A stretch of DNA of 64,000 nt, from NCBI GenBank assembly GCA_023229435.1, contig JALNZF010000002.1, forward strand, positions 248,001 through 312,000. The letters run 5' to 3'. Below the pieces are notes generated by a model. The model made no database searches, was not told the DNA's origin, and was given only the letters and a program-made list of their open reading frames with translations. The stretch is from Nitrospirota bacterium. Lineage in GTDB: Bacteria > Nitrospirota > UBA9217. Below are positions 27,168-35,133 of this stretch, one piece after another (within the stretch, counting starts at the first letter, position 1; every line of letters begins with the position of its first letter). The position numbers and the translations under genes were made by a program.

Positions 27168-27776
27168 ATGGGCATCCACAAGGTTCTTGAAGCCATCTTC
27201 GGCAGTCCCGCAAAAATCCGCATCCTGCGGGTTCTCTCCGCCTCCCCGCAACCGCTGAGCGGAAGGCAGGTTGGAGAACTTTCAAAGCTCAGTCATCGAG
27301 GCGCCATCCAGGCATTGGAATCCCTGGTCGAACTCGGCGCAGTACGTCAGCGCAGGGTTGGAAACGCGTATCAGTATTCCCTCTCCCCGGGCAATAGAGC
27401 GGTCGAACTGATCATTGTGCCCAGTATCAAAGCCGAGGCGGCGTTACTTGATGAGCTGAAAAAGAAGATCGTCGCGCAATTCGGAAGAAAAGCGGTCAGT
27501 CTCACGCTGTACGGCAGTGTTGTCAGGGGGACGGAAAAAAGGGGCAGCGACATCGATGTTCTGGCAATTGCAGGGGATGAACGACTGAAATCGGACCTGG
27601 AGGAAAAATCAGCGGCTCTTGCACCCTTCTATCGCGAGCGTTACAATTCCCTTCTTTCGCTGCACTGTTTTACTCTCGATGAGCTCCGAAGCAAAAAAAC
27701 CTTGCCGTTGCTCAGGACCGTCAAAGAGGAGGGCGTGACGCTTTCCGGCAAACCACTCCGAGAGCTGCTTCCATGA
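27168..27776 (+). CDS. winged-helix plus MNT nucleotidyltransferase protein (antitoxin-type)
   Basis: 202 residues. Residues 1-80 are an HTH of ArsR/MarR shape: GSPAKIRILRVLSASPQPLS, RGAIQALESLVELGAV and a wing. Residues about 100-150 are a minimal nucleotidyltransferase with YGSVVRGTEKRGSDIDVLAI, the GS-x10-D-x-D active site. In MNT-HEPN modules this protein neutralises the HEPN RNase, for known cases by AMPylating it. The downstream HEPN gene overlaps it by 4 bp (ATGA). The HTH suits autoregulation at the ATGGATA inverted repeat just upstream. Confidence 0.85.
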   Translation: MGIHKVLEAIFGSPAKIRILRVLSASPQPLSGRQVGELSKLSHRGAIQALESLVELGAVRQRRVGNAYQYSLSPGNRAVELIIVPSIKAEAALLDELKKKIVAQFGRKAVSLTLYGSVVRGTEKRGSDIDVLAIAGDERLKSDLEEKSAALAPFYRERYNSLLSLHCFTLDELRSKKTLPLLRTVKEEGVTLSGKPLRELLP

Positions 27777-28180
27777 CAAAAAAACGGAAAACGCGGGCTG
27801 TTGACAAGCGCGAGTATCGGGACTTTTTCGCCAAGGCAAGGGATTTTGCTTCCCTGTTGGACTTTGCGCTTGCGGAAGGCAAGTGGAACTCCGCGGGGCT
27901 TCAAGCTGTCCATGCCGTGATCTCAGCCAGTGACGCGGTGATTGTCTATTATGGCGGAGTGAGGAGCGTCGAACTCGACCACCGGGAGGTTGTCGGCCTG
28001 CTCCACGATATCATTGGCGAAGCGGCTGCGCCGGCGGGCAGGCATGTTTCAAGGGTCATCGCAAAAAAGAACCTTGTTGAATACGAAGGAAGGTCAATTA
28101 CCCAGGCCGAGGCAAGGGAAATGGCGGAGCATGCAAAGCGCTTCCTTGAATGGGTGACGGGGATGTTGCCGCAAGAATAG
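27773..28180 (+). CDS. HEPN-domain protein (toxin-type partner of MNT)
   Basis: 135 residues, all-helical. The segments REYRDFFAKARDFASLLDFA, AVHAVISASDAVIVYYGGV and EMAEHAKRFLEWV match SAV_6107-like HEPN proteins. A strict RxxxxH RNase motif is not evident, so catalytic activity is uncertain. Its translation is coupled to the MNT gene by the 4-bp overlap at 27773-27776. The expected role is growth arrest by RNA cleavage when released from the MNT protein, by analogy with HepT/MntA pairs. Confidence 0.75.
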   Translation: MTKKRKTRAVDKREYRDFFAKARDFASLLDFALAEGKWNSAGLQAVHAVISASDAVIVYYGGVRSVELDHREVVGLLHDIIGEAAAPAGRHVSRVIAKKNLVEYEGRSITQAEAREMAEHAKRFLEWVTGMLPQE

Positions 28181-28256
28181 GCGAACGGCAATTGAGTATC
28201 ACAGCACGTTATTTTATCGCGCAATTCTGATTGTCTGGAACATCATAAGCGTCAGA

Positions 28257-28556
28257 TTATTCTGTGGCTTTCAGCGACCTCAAATACTCCTCCCATTCCA
28301 TGGGGAGGAAATATTTTTTTTTGTTGTTGCATTCCTTGCATGCGGGCACGAGATTTCCCTGCACCGACTTGCCGCCGCGCACGATCGGGATAAGATGGTC
28401 CATGGTCAGCTCCGCTGGTTTAAACTTGCCTTCGCAATAGTAGCAGATGCCGGAAGAGCGTTTCCGTTTCCACCACTGGGAACCGCGCAGTTCGCGGGCC
28501 TTTGCCTTCTCCCTTTTGATGTGTTCGTCATCGACGGCAATGAAATAATCGGTCAT
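28257..28556 (-). CDS. HNH endonuclease
   Basis: 99 residues from ATG 28556 (MTDYFIAVDDEH). A longer frame to 28664 has a non-homologous hydrophobic extension and is rejected. The HNH signature is complete: a zinc-type CYYC pair, MDHLIPIVRGGKS (the H-x-x-P core), N for the central Asn in GNLVPAC, and CKECNNKK for the second metal pair. It is a small nuclease of the kind found alone in many genomes. It is convergent with the MNT-HEPN pair. No strong ribosome site precedes the chosen ATG, so the start is tentative. Confidence 0.85.
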   Translation of the reverse strand: MTDYFIAVDDEHIKREKAKARELRGSQWWKRKRSSGICYYCEGKFKPAELTMDHLIPIVRGGKSVQGNLVPACKECNNKKKYFLPMEWEEYLRSLKATE

Positions 28557-28722
28557 AGTATTAAAAAAGAAGTAGACAGGGGTCAGAAAAAAAGGGGGAA
28601 TAGCTTGCCTTTTACTGCGGACTCCTGCAACGCTTATACTACTGGCTTCTTCCCCGATTGTCACGCCAAAAAATGAAATGGCATATCTCCTTCATTCAGA
28701 AATTCCAAATATGGTGACACCA

Positions 28723-28749
28723 CATCCCCGTTAGAGGCATTCGGGGATG
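28723..28749. repeat. short perfect hairpin
   Basis: CATCCCCG (28723-28730) and CGGGGATG (28742-28749) form an 8-bp perfect stem with an 11-base loop. The sequence CCCCGTTAGAG here also occurs in the arm of the inverted repeat at 55441-55454. No T-run follows. It lies within the 363-bp spacer between the HNH gene and mraZ, of which 28750-28945 shows nothing else clear. Confidence 0.5.
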
Positions 28750-28945
28750 GCATAAACACACGTATAAATATAGCGTCCTTCCCGAAGTTTTAAAAGCCTG
28801 CCCCAGCATGTTTTTAAGCCGGGGGGAATCCGGTTTCAGATGATACCAGATATTGTGGTTACATGGGTCACGGATACCACATAAAATTGATTTTCAGCCC
28901 AATTCCCCACCCACCCTGTAACAGCATAAAATATTAATATTTTCC

Positions 28946-28974
28946 TTGACATCGACCCCCATGAATTATATACT
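28946..28974 (+). promoter_or_regulatory. Pmra: main promoter of the dcw cluster
   Basis: TTGACA at 28946-28951, exactly 17 bases, then TATACT at 28969-28974. The predicted start is near 28981, just before the MraZ box array and 47 bases before the mraZ ATG. It is one of the best sigma-70 promoters in the window. Confidence 0.85.
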
Positions 28975-28986
28975 TTGGCCAGCAGG

Positions 28987-29020
28987 TGGTATAAAGTGGG
29001 GTGCAGTGGGTATAGCAGGG
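28987..29020 (+). promoter_or_regulatory. MraZ operator (four boxes, 10-bp period)
   Basis: TGGT (28987), TGGG (28997), TGGG (29007) and AGGG (29017) recur at exactly 10-bp steps between the transcription start and the mraZ start. This matches the known MraZ binding pattern of TGGGN direct repeats on one DNA face. It implies autorepression of the dcw operon by MraZ. The last box overlaps the GGGGAGG ribosome-binding region. Confidence 0.8.
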
Positions 29021-29027
29021 GAGGGCC

Positions 29028-29462
29028 ATGTTCCGGGGCAGCTTTGAACATACCGTGGATTCCAAAGGAAGGGTGAGCGTTCCGTCGAAGTTTCGCGATA
29101 TCATCGCGGACCGGTACGACGGCAGGCTCGTGCTTGCCATGGACTATGACAAGTGCCTCACGGTCTATCCGCTCGAGGAATGGGAGAAGTTGGAGGAAAA
29201 GATCAGGACCCTGCCCACGATGAAAAAAGAGGTCAAAGACTTCATGCGGTTTCTTCTTGCCTCGGCCACCGAGTGTGAGCTCGACAAGCAGGGCCGCGTG
29301 CTGATCCCCGCTGTTCATCGCGATCACGCGGGGATCGTGAAAAATGTGATGCTGGTCGGGATCATCGACAAGATCGAGATATGGGACGCCAAGGCGTGGG
29401 AGGCACGAAATTCTCAGAATGGCGACAAAATCGGCGAAGCGCTTGCCGCATTGGGCCTCTAG
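29028..29462 (+). CDS. mraZ: transcriptional regulator MraZ
   Basis: 144 residues with two SpoVT/AbrB-like swapped-hairpin repeats, starting MFRGSFEHTVDSKGRVSVPS (about 1-20) and LASATECELDKQGRVLIPA (about 78-96). It forms ring-shaped oligomers that bind TGGG repeats before its own gene and control the dcw operon. A GGGGAGG site precedes the ATG. It is the first gene of the cluster. The following STAS gene begins one base after its stop codon. Confidence 0.95.
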   Translation: MFRGSFEHTVDSKGRVSVPSKFRDIIADRYDGRLVLAMDYDKCLTVYPLEEWEKLEEKIRTLPTMKKEVKDFMRFLLASATECELDKQGRVLIPAVHRDHAGIVKNVMLVGIIDKIEIWDAKAWEARNSQNGDKIGEALAALGL

Positions 29463-29463
29463 C

Positions 29464-29823
29464 ATGGAACCGAAACTCAGGGTATATCAGATGAACCTGG
29501 ATGGCGAGATCGACGCGGCGAAGATAGCGGAGATCAATCGCGTCATCGGTCAGCTGATCAAGGGTGAAATGTTCGGCCTGATCCTGAACTTCGAGTCCGT
29601 GGAGCATGTCAACTTTACGGTCCTTTCTGCGCTGGTTGACGAGCGGAAACGGATGCAGTCGTTCGGTGGTGATATCCGGCTTGCGGGAATGTCGGACTAT
29701 ATCAAGAATATCTTTCGCACCACCGGCGTGCTCGAGCAGTTCCAGGTCTTTGACACGGCACAGCTCGCGGCGAAGAGCTTTGGGGGCGGAAAACCGGAAA
29801 CAAACCTGCCATTGGGACTGTGA
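29464..29823 (+). CDS. STAS-domain protein (anti-sigma-factor-antagonist-like) inside the dcw cluster
   Basis: 119 residues from ATG 29464 (MEPKLRVYQMNLDGEID), one base after the mraZ stop codon, so translation is probably coupled. The fold order is that of SpoIIAA-type STAS domains: a strand, LILNFESVEHVNFTVLSALV (about 39-58, the loop where a phosphorylatable Ser/Thr usually sits), RLAGMSDYIKNIF (about 76-88) and a final helix LEQFQVF. The usual D-S pair is replaced here by VEHVN-F-T, so a Thr may be the regulatory residue or regulation may be lost. A STAS gene between mraZ and rsmH is not part of the classic cluster. Its partner kinase is not in the window. Confidence 0.8.
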   Translation: MEPKLRVYQMNLDGEIDAAKIAEINRVIGQLIKGEMFGLILNFESVEHVNFTVLSALVDERKRMQSFGGDIRLAGMSDYIKNIFRTTGVLEQFQVFDTAQLAAKSFGGGKPETNLPLGL

Positions 29824-29828
29824 ATCAG

Positions 29829-29858
29829 TGCGGAGTGCGGAATGCGGAGTGCGGAATT
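29829..29858. repeat. tandem GCGGAGTGCGGAAT repeat at the rsmH start
   Basis: Two directly repeated GCGGAGTGCGGAAT units (29830-29857) carry the only upstream in-frame ATG of rsmH (29842). Similar sequence (GGCGGAGTGCGGAATT) lies before ftsW at 39112-39127, and a looser relative before murG at 40250-40277. It appears to be a mobile spacer sequence captured as a translation start. Confidence 0.6.
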
Positions 29859-30843
29859 ATCTGGAGGGAATGCAGAATTAAATAATACTCCCAACTCCGA
29901 ACTCCTGACTTCGAACTTGATCCATACACCCGTTCTGCTGCACGAGGCCGTTGACCTGCTCGCACCAAAAGCAGGTGGGTTGTATGTAGACGGGACGCTC
30001 GGGGCCGGCGGCCATGCTGCGGAGATCCTGAACCGCTCGGCGCCCGACGGCGTGCTGATCGGCATGGACCAGGATGCGGACGCGGTGGAGCGTTGCGGCA
30101 AAAGCCTCGCGCCTTACGGAAATCGCGTTATCATCAGGCAGGCGAATTACCGTGACCTGCCCGAGGTCCTCTCCGAGCTCGGGCATACGGTTGTCGACGG
30201 GGTCCTGCTTGATCTCGGCATGTCGTGGTTCCACCTCAAGGCCCCGGAGCGCGGCTTCAGCTTCATGCTCGACGGTCCCCTCGATATGCGCATGGACATG
30301 AGCAGATCGAGGACCGCTGCCGACCTGGTGAACACCCTCCCTCATGAAGAGCTGGTGAAGATCATCCGGGAATACGGGGAGGACCATAGGGCCGGCGCCA
30401 TAGCGAGGGCAATAGAGAAGGCAAGGGTCCGGGGGCCTATCACGAGCACGGTTCAGCTTGCAGAGATCATTTCAAGCGTATTTCCCCCTTACCCGCCCCG
30501 ACGCATTCACCCCGCCACGCTGACGTTCCAGGCGCTCAGGATCGCGGTCAATGATGAACTGGCGGCCCTCGCGGAAGGGCTGGCCAATATCATTCCGATG
30601 CTGAGGCCCGGTGGAAGGGTCGCCGTAATAACGTTCCACTCTCTCGAAGACCGGATCGTGAAGCAGGCCTTCGTGAAAGAGGCAAAAGGATGTATATGTC
30701 CGCCCCGAATGCCGGTGTGTGCCTGCGGCAGGAAGCCGGTCCTCAGGATCCTTACTCCCAGGCCGGTGGCGGCCGGGGAAGAAGAGTTGAGAAAGAACCC
30801 CGCGTCAAGGAGCGCAAAGCTCAGAGCTGCGGAGAAACTATGA
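29842..30843 (+). CDS. rsmH: 16S rRNA (cytosine-1402-N4)-methyltransferase RsmH
   Basis: 333 residues, SAM-dependent, modifying C1402 in the ribosomal P site. The SAM site VDGTLGAGGHAAEIL begins near residue 49. GVLLDLGMSWFHL (about 121-133) and the C-terminal block AVITFHSLEDRIVKQAF (about 262-278) are typical. The start is uncertain: homology begins at HTPVLLHEAVDLL (residue 28). The ATG at 29842 lies inside a repeat and TTG at 29917 is an alternative, so the first ~25 residues may be repeat-encoded or not translated. The gene follows the STAS gene by 18 bp. Confidence 0.93.
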   Translation: MRSAELSGGNAELNNTPNSELLTSNLIHTPVLLHEAVDLLAPKAGGLYVDGTLGAGGHAAEILNRSAPDGVLIGMDQDADAVERCGKSLAPYGNRVIIRQANYRDLPEVLSELGHTVVDGVLLDLGMSWFHLKAPERGFSFMLDGPLDMRMDMSRSRTAADLVNTLPHEELVKIIREYGEDHRAGAIARAIEKARVRGPITSTVQLAEIISSVFPPYPPRRIHPATLTFQALRIAVNDELAALAEGLANIIPMLRPGGRVAVITFHSLEDRIVKQAFVKEAKGCICPPRMPVCACGRKPVLRILTPRPVAAGEEELRKNPASRSAKLRAAEKL

Positions 30844-30854
30844 AAGTGAATATT

Positions 30855-30997
30855 GATGAACTCGTAAAAAGGCCCCAGAGCCGTCATTGCAAGGAGTGCA
30901 GCGACGTGGCGATCTCGACTGTGCAACCGATTATGAACTGCGAGATTGCTTCGCTTCGCTCGCAAAGATCCTTTTTGATACTTTTTACGAATGCATC
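30855..30997. repeat. nested inverted repeats between rsmH and ftsL
   Basis: The outer arms GATGAACTCGTAAAAAG (30855-30871) and CTTTTTACGAATGCATC (30981-30997) are inverted with four mismatches. Inside lies a second family: CGTCATTGCAAGGAGTGCAG (from 30882) and GAGATTGCTTCGCTTCGCTC (from 30942). That inner type is widespread in bacterial spacers. It accounts for most of the 203-bp rsmH-ftsL gap. The small frames inside it are judged non-coding. Confidence 0.65.
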
Positions 30998-31046
30998 AAA
31001 TTTATAATTTCCAATCTTCATTTTCCAATTGGAGCGTAGCGACATC

Positions 31047-31385
31047 ATGACAACCCGGACAGGTGACATCGGTACTATGGTATTCGGGCGGAGCAGGCGT
31101 GACAATTTTCACCGGGTTCTCGTCGCGCTCCTGATCATCTCCGGCCTGCTCCTCTATGTGGGCGGGAAGGTGCAAATCGTCCAACTCGGATACCAGATCG
31201 AGGGCCTGGAGCGCGAGAAGCATGGGCTTGAGCGTGCGAACAGGTCGCTCCTGATCGAGGCGTCGAGCCTGTCATCTCCCGCGCGCATTGAGGAGATCGC
31301 GATCAAGCGTCTGGGCATGATCAGACCGGCGAAGGAGAACGTCGTGATCGTGAAAAGAAAGAGGGATACGGTAAATTCCAAATAG
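31047..31385 (+). CDS. ftsL: cell division protein FtsL
   Basis: 112 residues from ATG 31047. Topology fits FtsL: a short cytoplasmic N-terminus, one transmembrane segment (VLVALLIISGLLLYVGG, about 24-40), then a coiled coil (QLGYQIEGLEREKHGLERA) and the conserved end IEEIAIKRLGMIRPA. It joins FtsB and FtsQ to activate FtsWI. A TTG at 31029 or ATG at 31077 are possible other starts. Its place between rsmH and ftsI supports the call despite low sequence conservation in the family. Confidence 0.85.
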   Translation: MTTRTGDIGTMVFGRSRRDNFHRVLVALLIISGLLLYVGGKVQIVQLGYQIEGLEREKHGLERANRSLLIEASSLSSPARIEEIAIKRLGMIRPAKENVVIVKRKRDTVNSK

Positions 31386-31403
31386 CAATTACTCAGGTTG
31401 TCT

Positions 31404-31624
31404 GGTTCACGGCTCAAGGTTCATGGTTTAAAACTGAACAGGTTGTTGAAAAACACTTGGTTTACCCTTCGACAAGCTCAGGGCGAACGGAGCATGTATT
31501 GAATTTATTCGTATTTATCCGTTCGTGGTGAGCCTGTCGAACCACAAAAAGACTTTTTCAACAGCCTGTGAATATTCAACACCGATACTCTGTACCTTTC
31601 ATCACGACTTTCCAACCGTGAACC
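31404..31624. repeat. palindromic repeat interrupted by a MITE
   Basis: GGTTCACGG (31404-31412) and CCGTGAACC (31616-31624) are perfect 9-bp inverted arms. Between them sits the 132-bp MITE at 31438-31569. With the MITE and one GA removed, the remaining sequence is an ordinary short palindromic spacer repeat. The whole 302-bp ftsL-ftsI spacer is therefore repeat-derived. Confidence 0.65.
31438..31569. mobile_element. MITE-like element, copy B (132 bp)
   Basis: The ends ACAGGTTGTTGAAAAAC and (inverted) ACAGGCTGTTGAAAAAG are terminal inverted repeats. The interior holds CCCTTCGACAAGCTCAGGG and an inverted partner TCCGTTCGTGGTGAGCC. It differs from copy C (61007-61138) at only two positions. 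GA flanks both ends (31436-31437 and 31570-31571), giving a 2-bp target duplication. It has no coding potential. Confidence 0.85.
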
Positions 31625-31687
31625 TGGAACGGCTCGACTGAGCTCGCCGAAGTCTTTGAACCAGAGCAGTTGGATTTGATTTTCAGC

Positions 31688-33481
31688 ATGACGCAGTGTG
31701 AAGGAGTTGAAAGGGATCCGGCTGCCAACTCCGGGGAGCGTGTAGACATTAACAGGCGGGGAAGGATAATCACGGTATTGCTGCTGATGGGCATGGGCTT
31801 CGCGCTCGTGTCGCTGAGGCTTGTATACCTCCAGGTCTATCAGCGAGCAGAGTTCACCGCCCGTGCCGAACGTCAACAGGAGCGCGTCGTGAAGCTTGAT
31901 CCCAAGCGGGGCACCATTTACGACCGCATGGGCAGGGAGCTTGCCGTGAGTCTCGATGTGGATTCGGTCTACGGGGTGCCCTCCGGGATCGACAATCCGC
32001 GCGCGGTCGCGCAGCAGCTCTCCGGGATTCTGCGGGAAGACCGGCGCGGCCTTGAGCAACGGCTGGCGGGAAACAAGCAGTTTGTCTGGCTCAGCCGCAA
32101 GGTGGAACCGGGAAGGGCCGAGAAGATCCGAGAACTCGGCAATAAGGAGATCGGTCTTCGGATCGAGGCAAAACGATTTTATCCCAAGAAGGCCCTCGCC
32201 GGGCCGGTGCTTGGATTTCTCGGTGTGGACAACAAAGGCCTTGAGGGATTGGAACTCACCTACGACAAGACGCTCCGTGGCGTGAGCGGCTGGGTGGTCG
32301 CTGAAAAGGACGCCAGGGGCAGGACGGTTTTCCCCGGCGGATCGGGTTTCCAGTACCAGCTGCCGAAACCGGGCCATGACATCCTCCTCACGATCGACGA
32401 AGTGATCCAGCACATCGCCGACAAAGAGCTCGACGCGGCGCTCGCGACTTCGCGCGCAAAGGGCGGCGTCTGCCTTGTCATGAACCCGCAGACCGGCGAG
32501 GTGCTTGCCCTTTCGGTGCGCTCGGCCCCGCACGTCAAACAGGCGTTCAACCCGAACGAGCCTCAGCGCTCGAAGCCGGCGGAGTGGCGGAACCGCGCGG
32601 TAACCGATGCCTTCGAACCAGGCTCGATCTTCAAACCATTCCTCGCGGCGGCGGCGCTCGAAGAGCGGGTCGTGCACCCGCTCGAGCCGGTTGACTGTTC
32701 GGCAGGCAAAATTCAGCTTGCCGACCGCGTGATCAGGGACGCGCATGAAAAAGGCGTACTGACCTTCACGGACGTGATCGCCGAGTCAAGCAACGTCGGC
32801 ACCATCACGGTGGCCCTGCGGCTCGGAAAGGAGCGCTTTGCGAGATACATTTCCGCCTTTGGCTTCGGGAAGAAGACCGGCGTGGACATCCCCGGGGAGA
32901 TCTCCGGCCAGCTCAAGGACTACCGCCTCTGGTCCGGTGTATCCATCGGTTCCATTGCCATCGGCCAGGAGATCGGGGTGACGCCGATTCAGATGGCCTC
33001 GGCCTACTGCGCGCTCGCTAACGGCGGTATGCTCATGAAGCCCTACCTCGTGTCTGAGATCATCGACCACGGCGGCGGGGAAGGGAAAAAGTTCCAGGCC
33101 CAGGCCGTGGGCCGCGCGATCACCGCGGAGACCTGCGCCAAGGTGAACAAGATGCTTCAGCGGGTCGTCGAGACCGGCACGGGCCAGCAGGCGCGGCCCG
33201 CGGGGTACACCGCCGCCGGCAAAACGGGCACGGCGCAAAAGATCGACCAACGGACCGGCAGGTATTCACAAAATGATTACGTGAGCTCATTCGTGGGATT
33301 CACTCCGGCCAACTCCCCGAAGCTTGTGATCCTGGTGATGGTGGACAGTCCTGAAGGCGCTGTCCACTACGGCGGCAGCGTGGCCGGACCGGTATTCAAG
33401 GCGGTGGCGGAACAGAGTCTCGCGTACCTGCAGGTGGCGCCGGACGAGGTGGGAGGCAGAATGCTCCTGGTGGGACGATGA
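31688..33481 (+). CDS. ftsI: septal peptidoglycan transpeptidase FtsI (PBP3)
   Basis: 597 residues from ATG 31688. A single N-terminal transmembrane helix (ITVLLLMGMGFALVSLRLVY, about 28-47) is followed by the PBP dimerisation region (RGTIYDRMGRELA). The transpeptidase domain has all three motifs: S-x-x-K in EPGSIFKPF (about 312), S-x-N in ESSNVGT (about 365) and KTGT in AGKTGTAQK (about 510). It cross-links septal peptidoglycan together with FtsW. No PASTA repeats follow the domain. It overlaps murE by 4 bp (ATGA). Confidence 0.94.
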   Translation: MTQCEGVERDPAANSGERVDINRRGRIITVLLLMGMGFALVSLRLVYLQVYQRAEFTARAERQQERVVKLDPKRGTIYDRMGRELAVSLDVDSVYGVPSGIDNPRAVAQQLSGILREDRRGLEQRLAGNKQFVWLSRKVEPGRAEKIRELGNKEIGLRIEAKRFYPKKALAGPVLGFLGVDNKGLEGLELTYDKTLRGVSGWVVAEKDARGRTVFPGGSGFQYQLPKPGHDILLTIDEVIQHIADKELDAALATSRAKGGVCLVMNPQTGEVLALSVRSAPHVKQAFNPNEPQRSKPAEWRNRAVTDAFEPGSIFKPFLAAAALEERVVHPLEPVDCSAGKIQLADRVIRDAHEKGVLTFTDVIAESSNVGTITVALRLGKERFARYISAFGFGKKTGVDIPGEISGQLKDYRLWSGVSIGSIAIGQEIGVTPIQMASAYCALANGGMLMKPYLVSEIIDHGGGEGKKFQAQAVGRAITAETCAKVNKMLQRVVETGTGQQARPAGYTAAGKTGTAQKIDQRTGRYSQNDYVSSFVGFTPANSPKLVILVMVDSPEGAVHYGGSVAGPVFKAVAEQSLAYLQVAPDEVGGRMLLVGR

Positions 33482-35013
33482 AGCTCGGTGACCTTCTGAT
33501 CGGGTTGGAAAACAAAACGACGGTTCCGCCGGGCTGGCTGGAACGGGAAGTGCGGGACATCGCCCATGATTCCCGGAAGGTAAAACCGGGCTCCCTGTTC
33601 GTGGCCGTGCGAGGATTTCACTCGGACGGCCATCAGTTTATTTCGCAGGCAATAAAACAGGGCGCAATGGCAATTGTCGCTGAAAAACAGGAGGGGCCCC
33701 CGGTCCCGGCCGATACGCTGTTGGTCATCGTGGATGACTCGCGCAGAGCGCTTGCTCTCCTCGCGAATGCGTTCTTCGGCCATCCCTCCCGCCGTCTGAC
33801 GCTTACCGGCATCACCGGCACGAACGGCAAGACCACGACTACGTATTTGGTTAAAGCCATTATCGAGGCCGCGGGGCATGCAGCCGGACTCATCGGCACG
33901 ATCGACTATCGCGTGGGCGACAAGGTGTATCCCGCGCCGAATACCACGCCCGAATCTCTCGAACTCCAGCGGCTGCTGTCGGAGATGGTGGGGCTCGGCA
34001 CGAGCCACTGCGTCATGGAGGTCTCGTCGCACGCGCTGGCGCTGGGCAGGATCGAGGGATGTGAGTTTGCCGCGGCGGGATTTACGAACCTTACCCAGGA
34101 CCATCTGGATTTTCACGAGAGCATGGACGCCTATTTTCAGGCCAAGCTGCGGCTGTTCACCGGTCTCTCCCCGGAGGCCTGGGCGATCATCAATAGTGAC
34201 GATGCGTACGGCGTCGAGATCGTCAGGAAAACCCGTGCCCGGGTCATCACCACCGGTTTTTCAGAGCTTGCAAACGTGCGGCCGGTGGGAACGATCCGTC
34301 ACGGCATCACGGGATTGATGTTCGATGCTGCCTCGCCGGCGGGCACGATCCCGGTCGAGTCATCGCTCGTCGGCAGATACAATATTAACAATATCCTTAC
34401 GGCGATCGGCATCGGCACCGCCCTCGGCGTGAGTGCCGAGATGATCGCCCGCGGTATCAGAAACATGAAGGCCGTGCCCGGCCGCATGGAAAAAGTGGAT
34501 GAAGGCCAGCCCTTCAGCGTCGTGGTGGACTATGCACATACCGAGGATGCCATCGTCCGGGTCCTCGAGTCGGTCCGGGAGATTACGGCCAGGCGCATCA
34601 TCGTCGTTTTCGGATGCGGCGGCGATCGTGACAGGACCAAACGGCCGGCCATGGGAGCGGCGGCGATCGCGGGGAGCGACGTCGTGATCATCACCTCAGA
34701 CAATCCGAGGACCGAAGATCCCTTGAGCATTATCCGCGAAATTGAACAGGGACTGAGGGAACAGGGCGTAAAGACGTCGGCAGAGGAAACTGCAAAGCAG
34801 GTTGTCCCCGGAAAAAAACCGTACTATGTCATCCCCGGCCGGCATGAAGCCGTCGCGGTTGCGATCGGTCTGGCAAGACCCGGTGATGTGGTCGTGCTTG
34901 CCGGCAAGGGCCATGAAAATTATCAGATCATCGGGGAGACAAAAATGCGCTTTGACGATCGGGAGGTAGCGCGGGAGGAGATACGGAAAAGACAGACAAT
35001 AGGGGTAGGATGA
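33478..35013 (+). CDS. murE: UDP-MurNAc-tripeptide synthetase MurE (DAP-type)
   Basis: 511 residues. Adds the third amino acid of the stem peptide in the cytoplasm. The ATP loop GITGTNGKTTTTYLV is at about 115-129. The carbamylated-lysine region and central-domain motifs follow, with the nucleotide site VVDYAHTEDAI near 347. The substrate motif DNPR in SDNPRTEDP (about 408) marks the meso-diaminopimelate-specific enzymes, as expected for a diderm. Translation is coupled to ftsI through an ATGA overlap. The 120-bp spacer after it contains only purine-rich sequence with no feature I can name. Confidence 0.96.
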   Translation: MKLGDLLIGLENKTTVPPGWLEREVRDIAHDSRKVKPGSLFVAVRGFHSDGHQFISQAIKQGAMAIVAEKQEGPPVPADTLLVIVDDSRRALALLANAFFGHPSRRLTLTGITGTNGKTTTTYLVKAIIEAAGHAAGLIGTIDYRVGDKVYPAPNTTPESLELQRLLSEMVGLGTSHCVMEVSSHALALGRIEGCEFAAAGFTNLTQDHLDFHESMDAYFQAKLRLFTGLSPEAWAIINSDDAYGVEIVRKTRARVITTGFSELANVRPVGTIRHGITGLMFDAASPAGTIPVESSLVGRYNINNILTAIGIGTALGVSAEMIARGIRNMKAVPGRMEKVDEGQPFSVVVDYAHTEDAIVRVLESVREITARRIIVVFGCGGDRDRTKRPAMGAAAIAGSDVVIITSDNPRTEDPLSIIREIEQGLREQGVKTSAEETAKQVVPGKKPYYVIPGRHEAVAVAIGLARPGDVVVLAGKGHENYQIIGETKMRFDDREVAREEIRKRQTIGVG

Positions 35014-35133
35014 CAGGGGATAGATGAGTGACGAGAAACGACGAACCAGAGACGACAGAGGAAATACAGCGAGCAAATAAGTATCTATCTGGATTCGGTC
35101 TGTTTCCCGACTTCCGTCATACGATGCGTTATC

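Noticed and set aside
28723..28749. Hairpin upstream of mraZ as a transcription terminator
   Set aside because: There is no T-run on either strand. It is better described as a short palindromic repeat.
29987..30300. Type III antitoxin-like tandem RNA repeats in or near rsmH
   Set aside because: The apparent periodicity is codon bias of the coding sequence, not tandem repetition.
30690..31007. Small plus-strand frame running from rsmH into the rsmH-ftsL spacer
   Set aside because: It translates repeat sequence and overlaps rsmH in another frame. No ribosome site and no similarity.
31505..32746. 413-residue minus-strand frame opposite ftsI
   Set aside because: Antisense shadow. FtsI motifs and the MITE explain the region.
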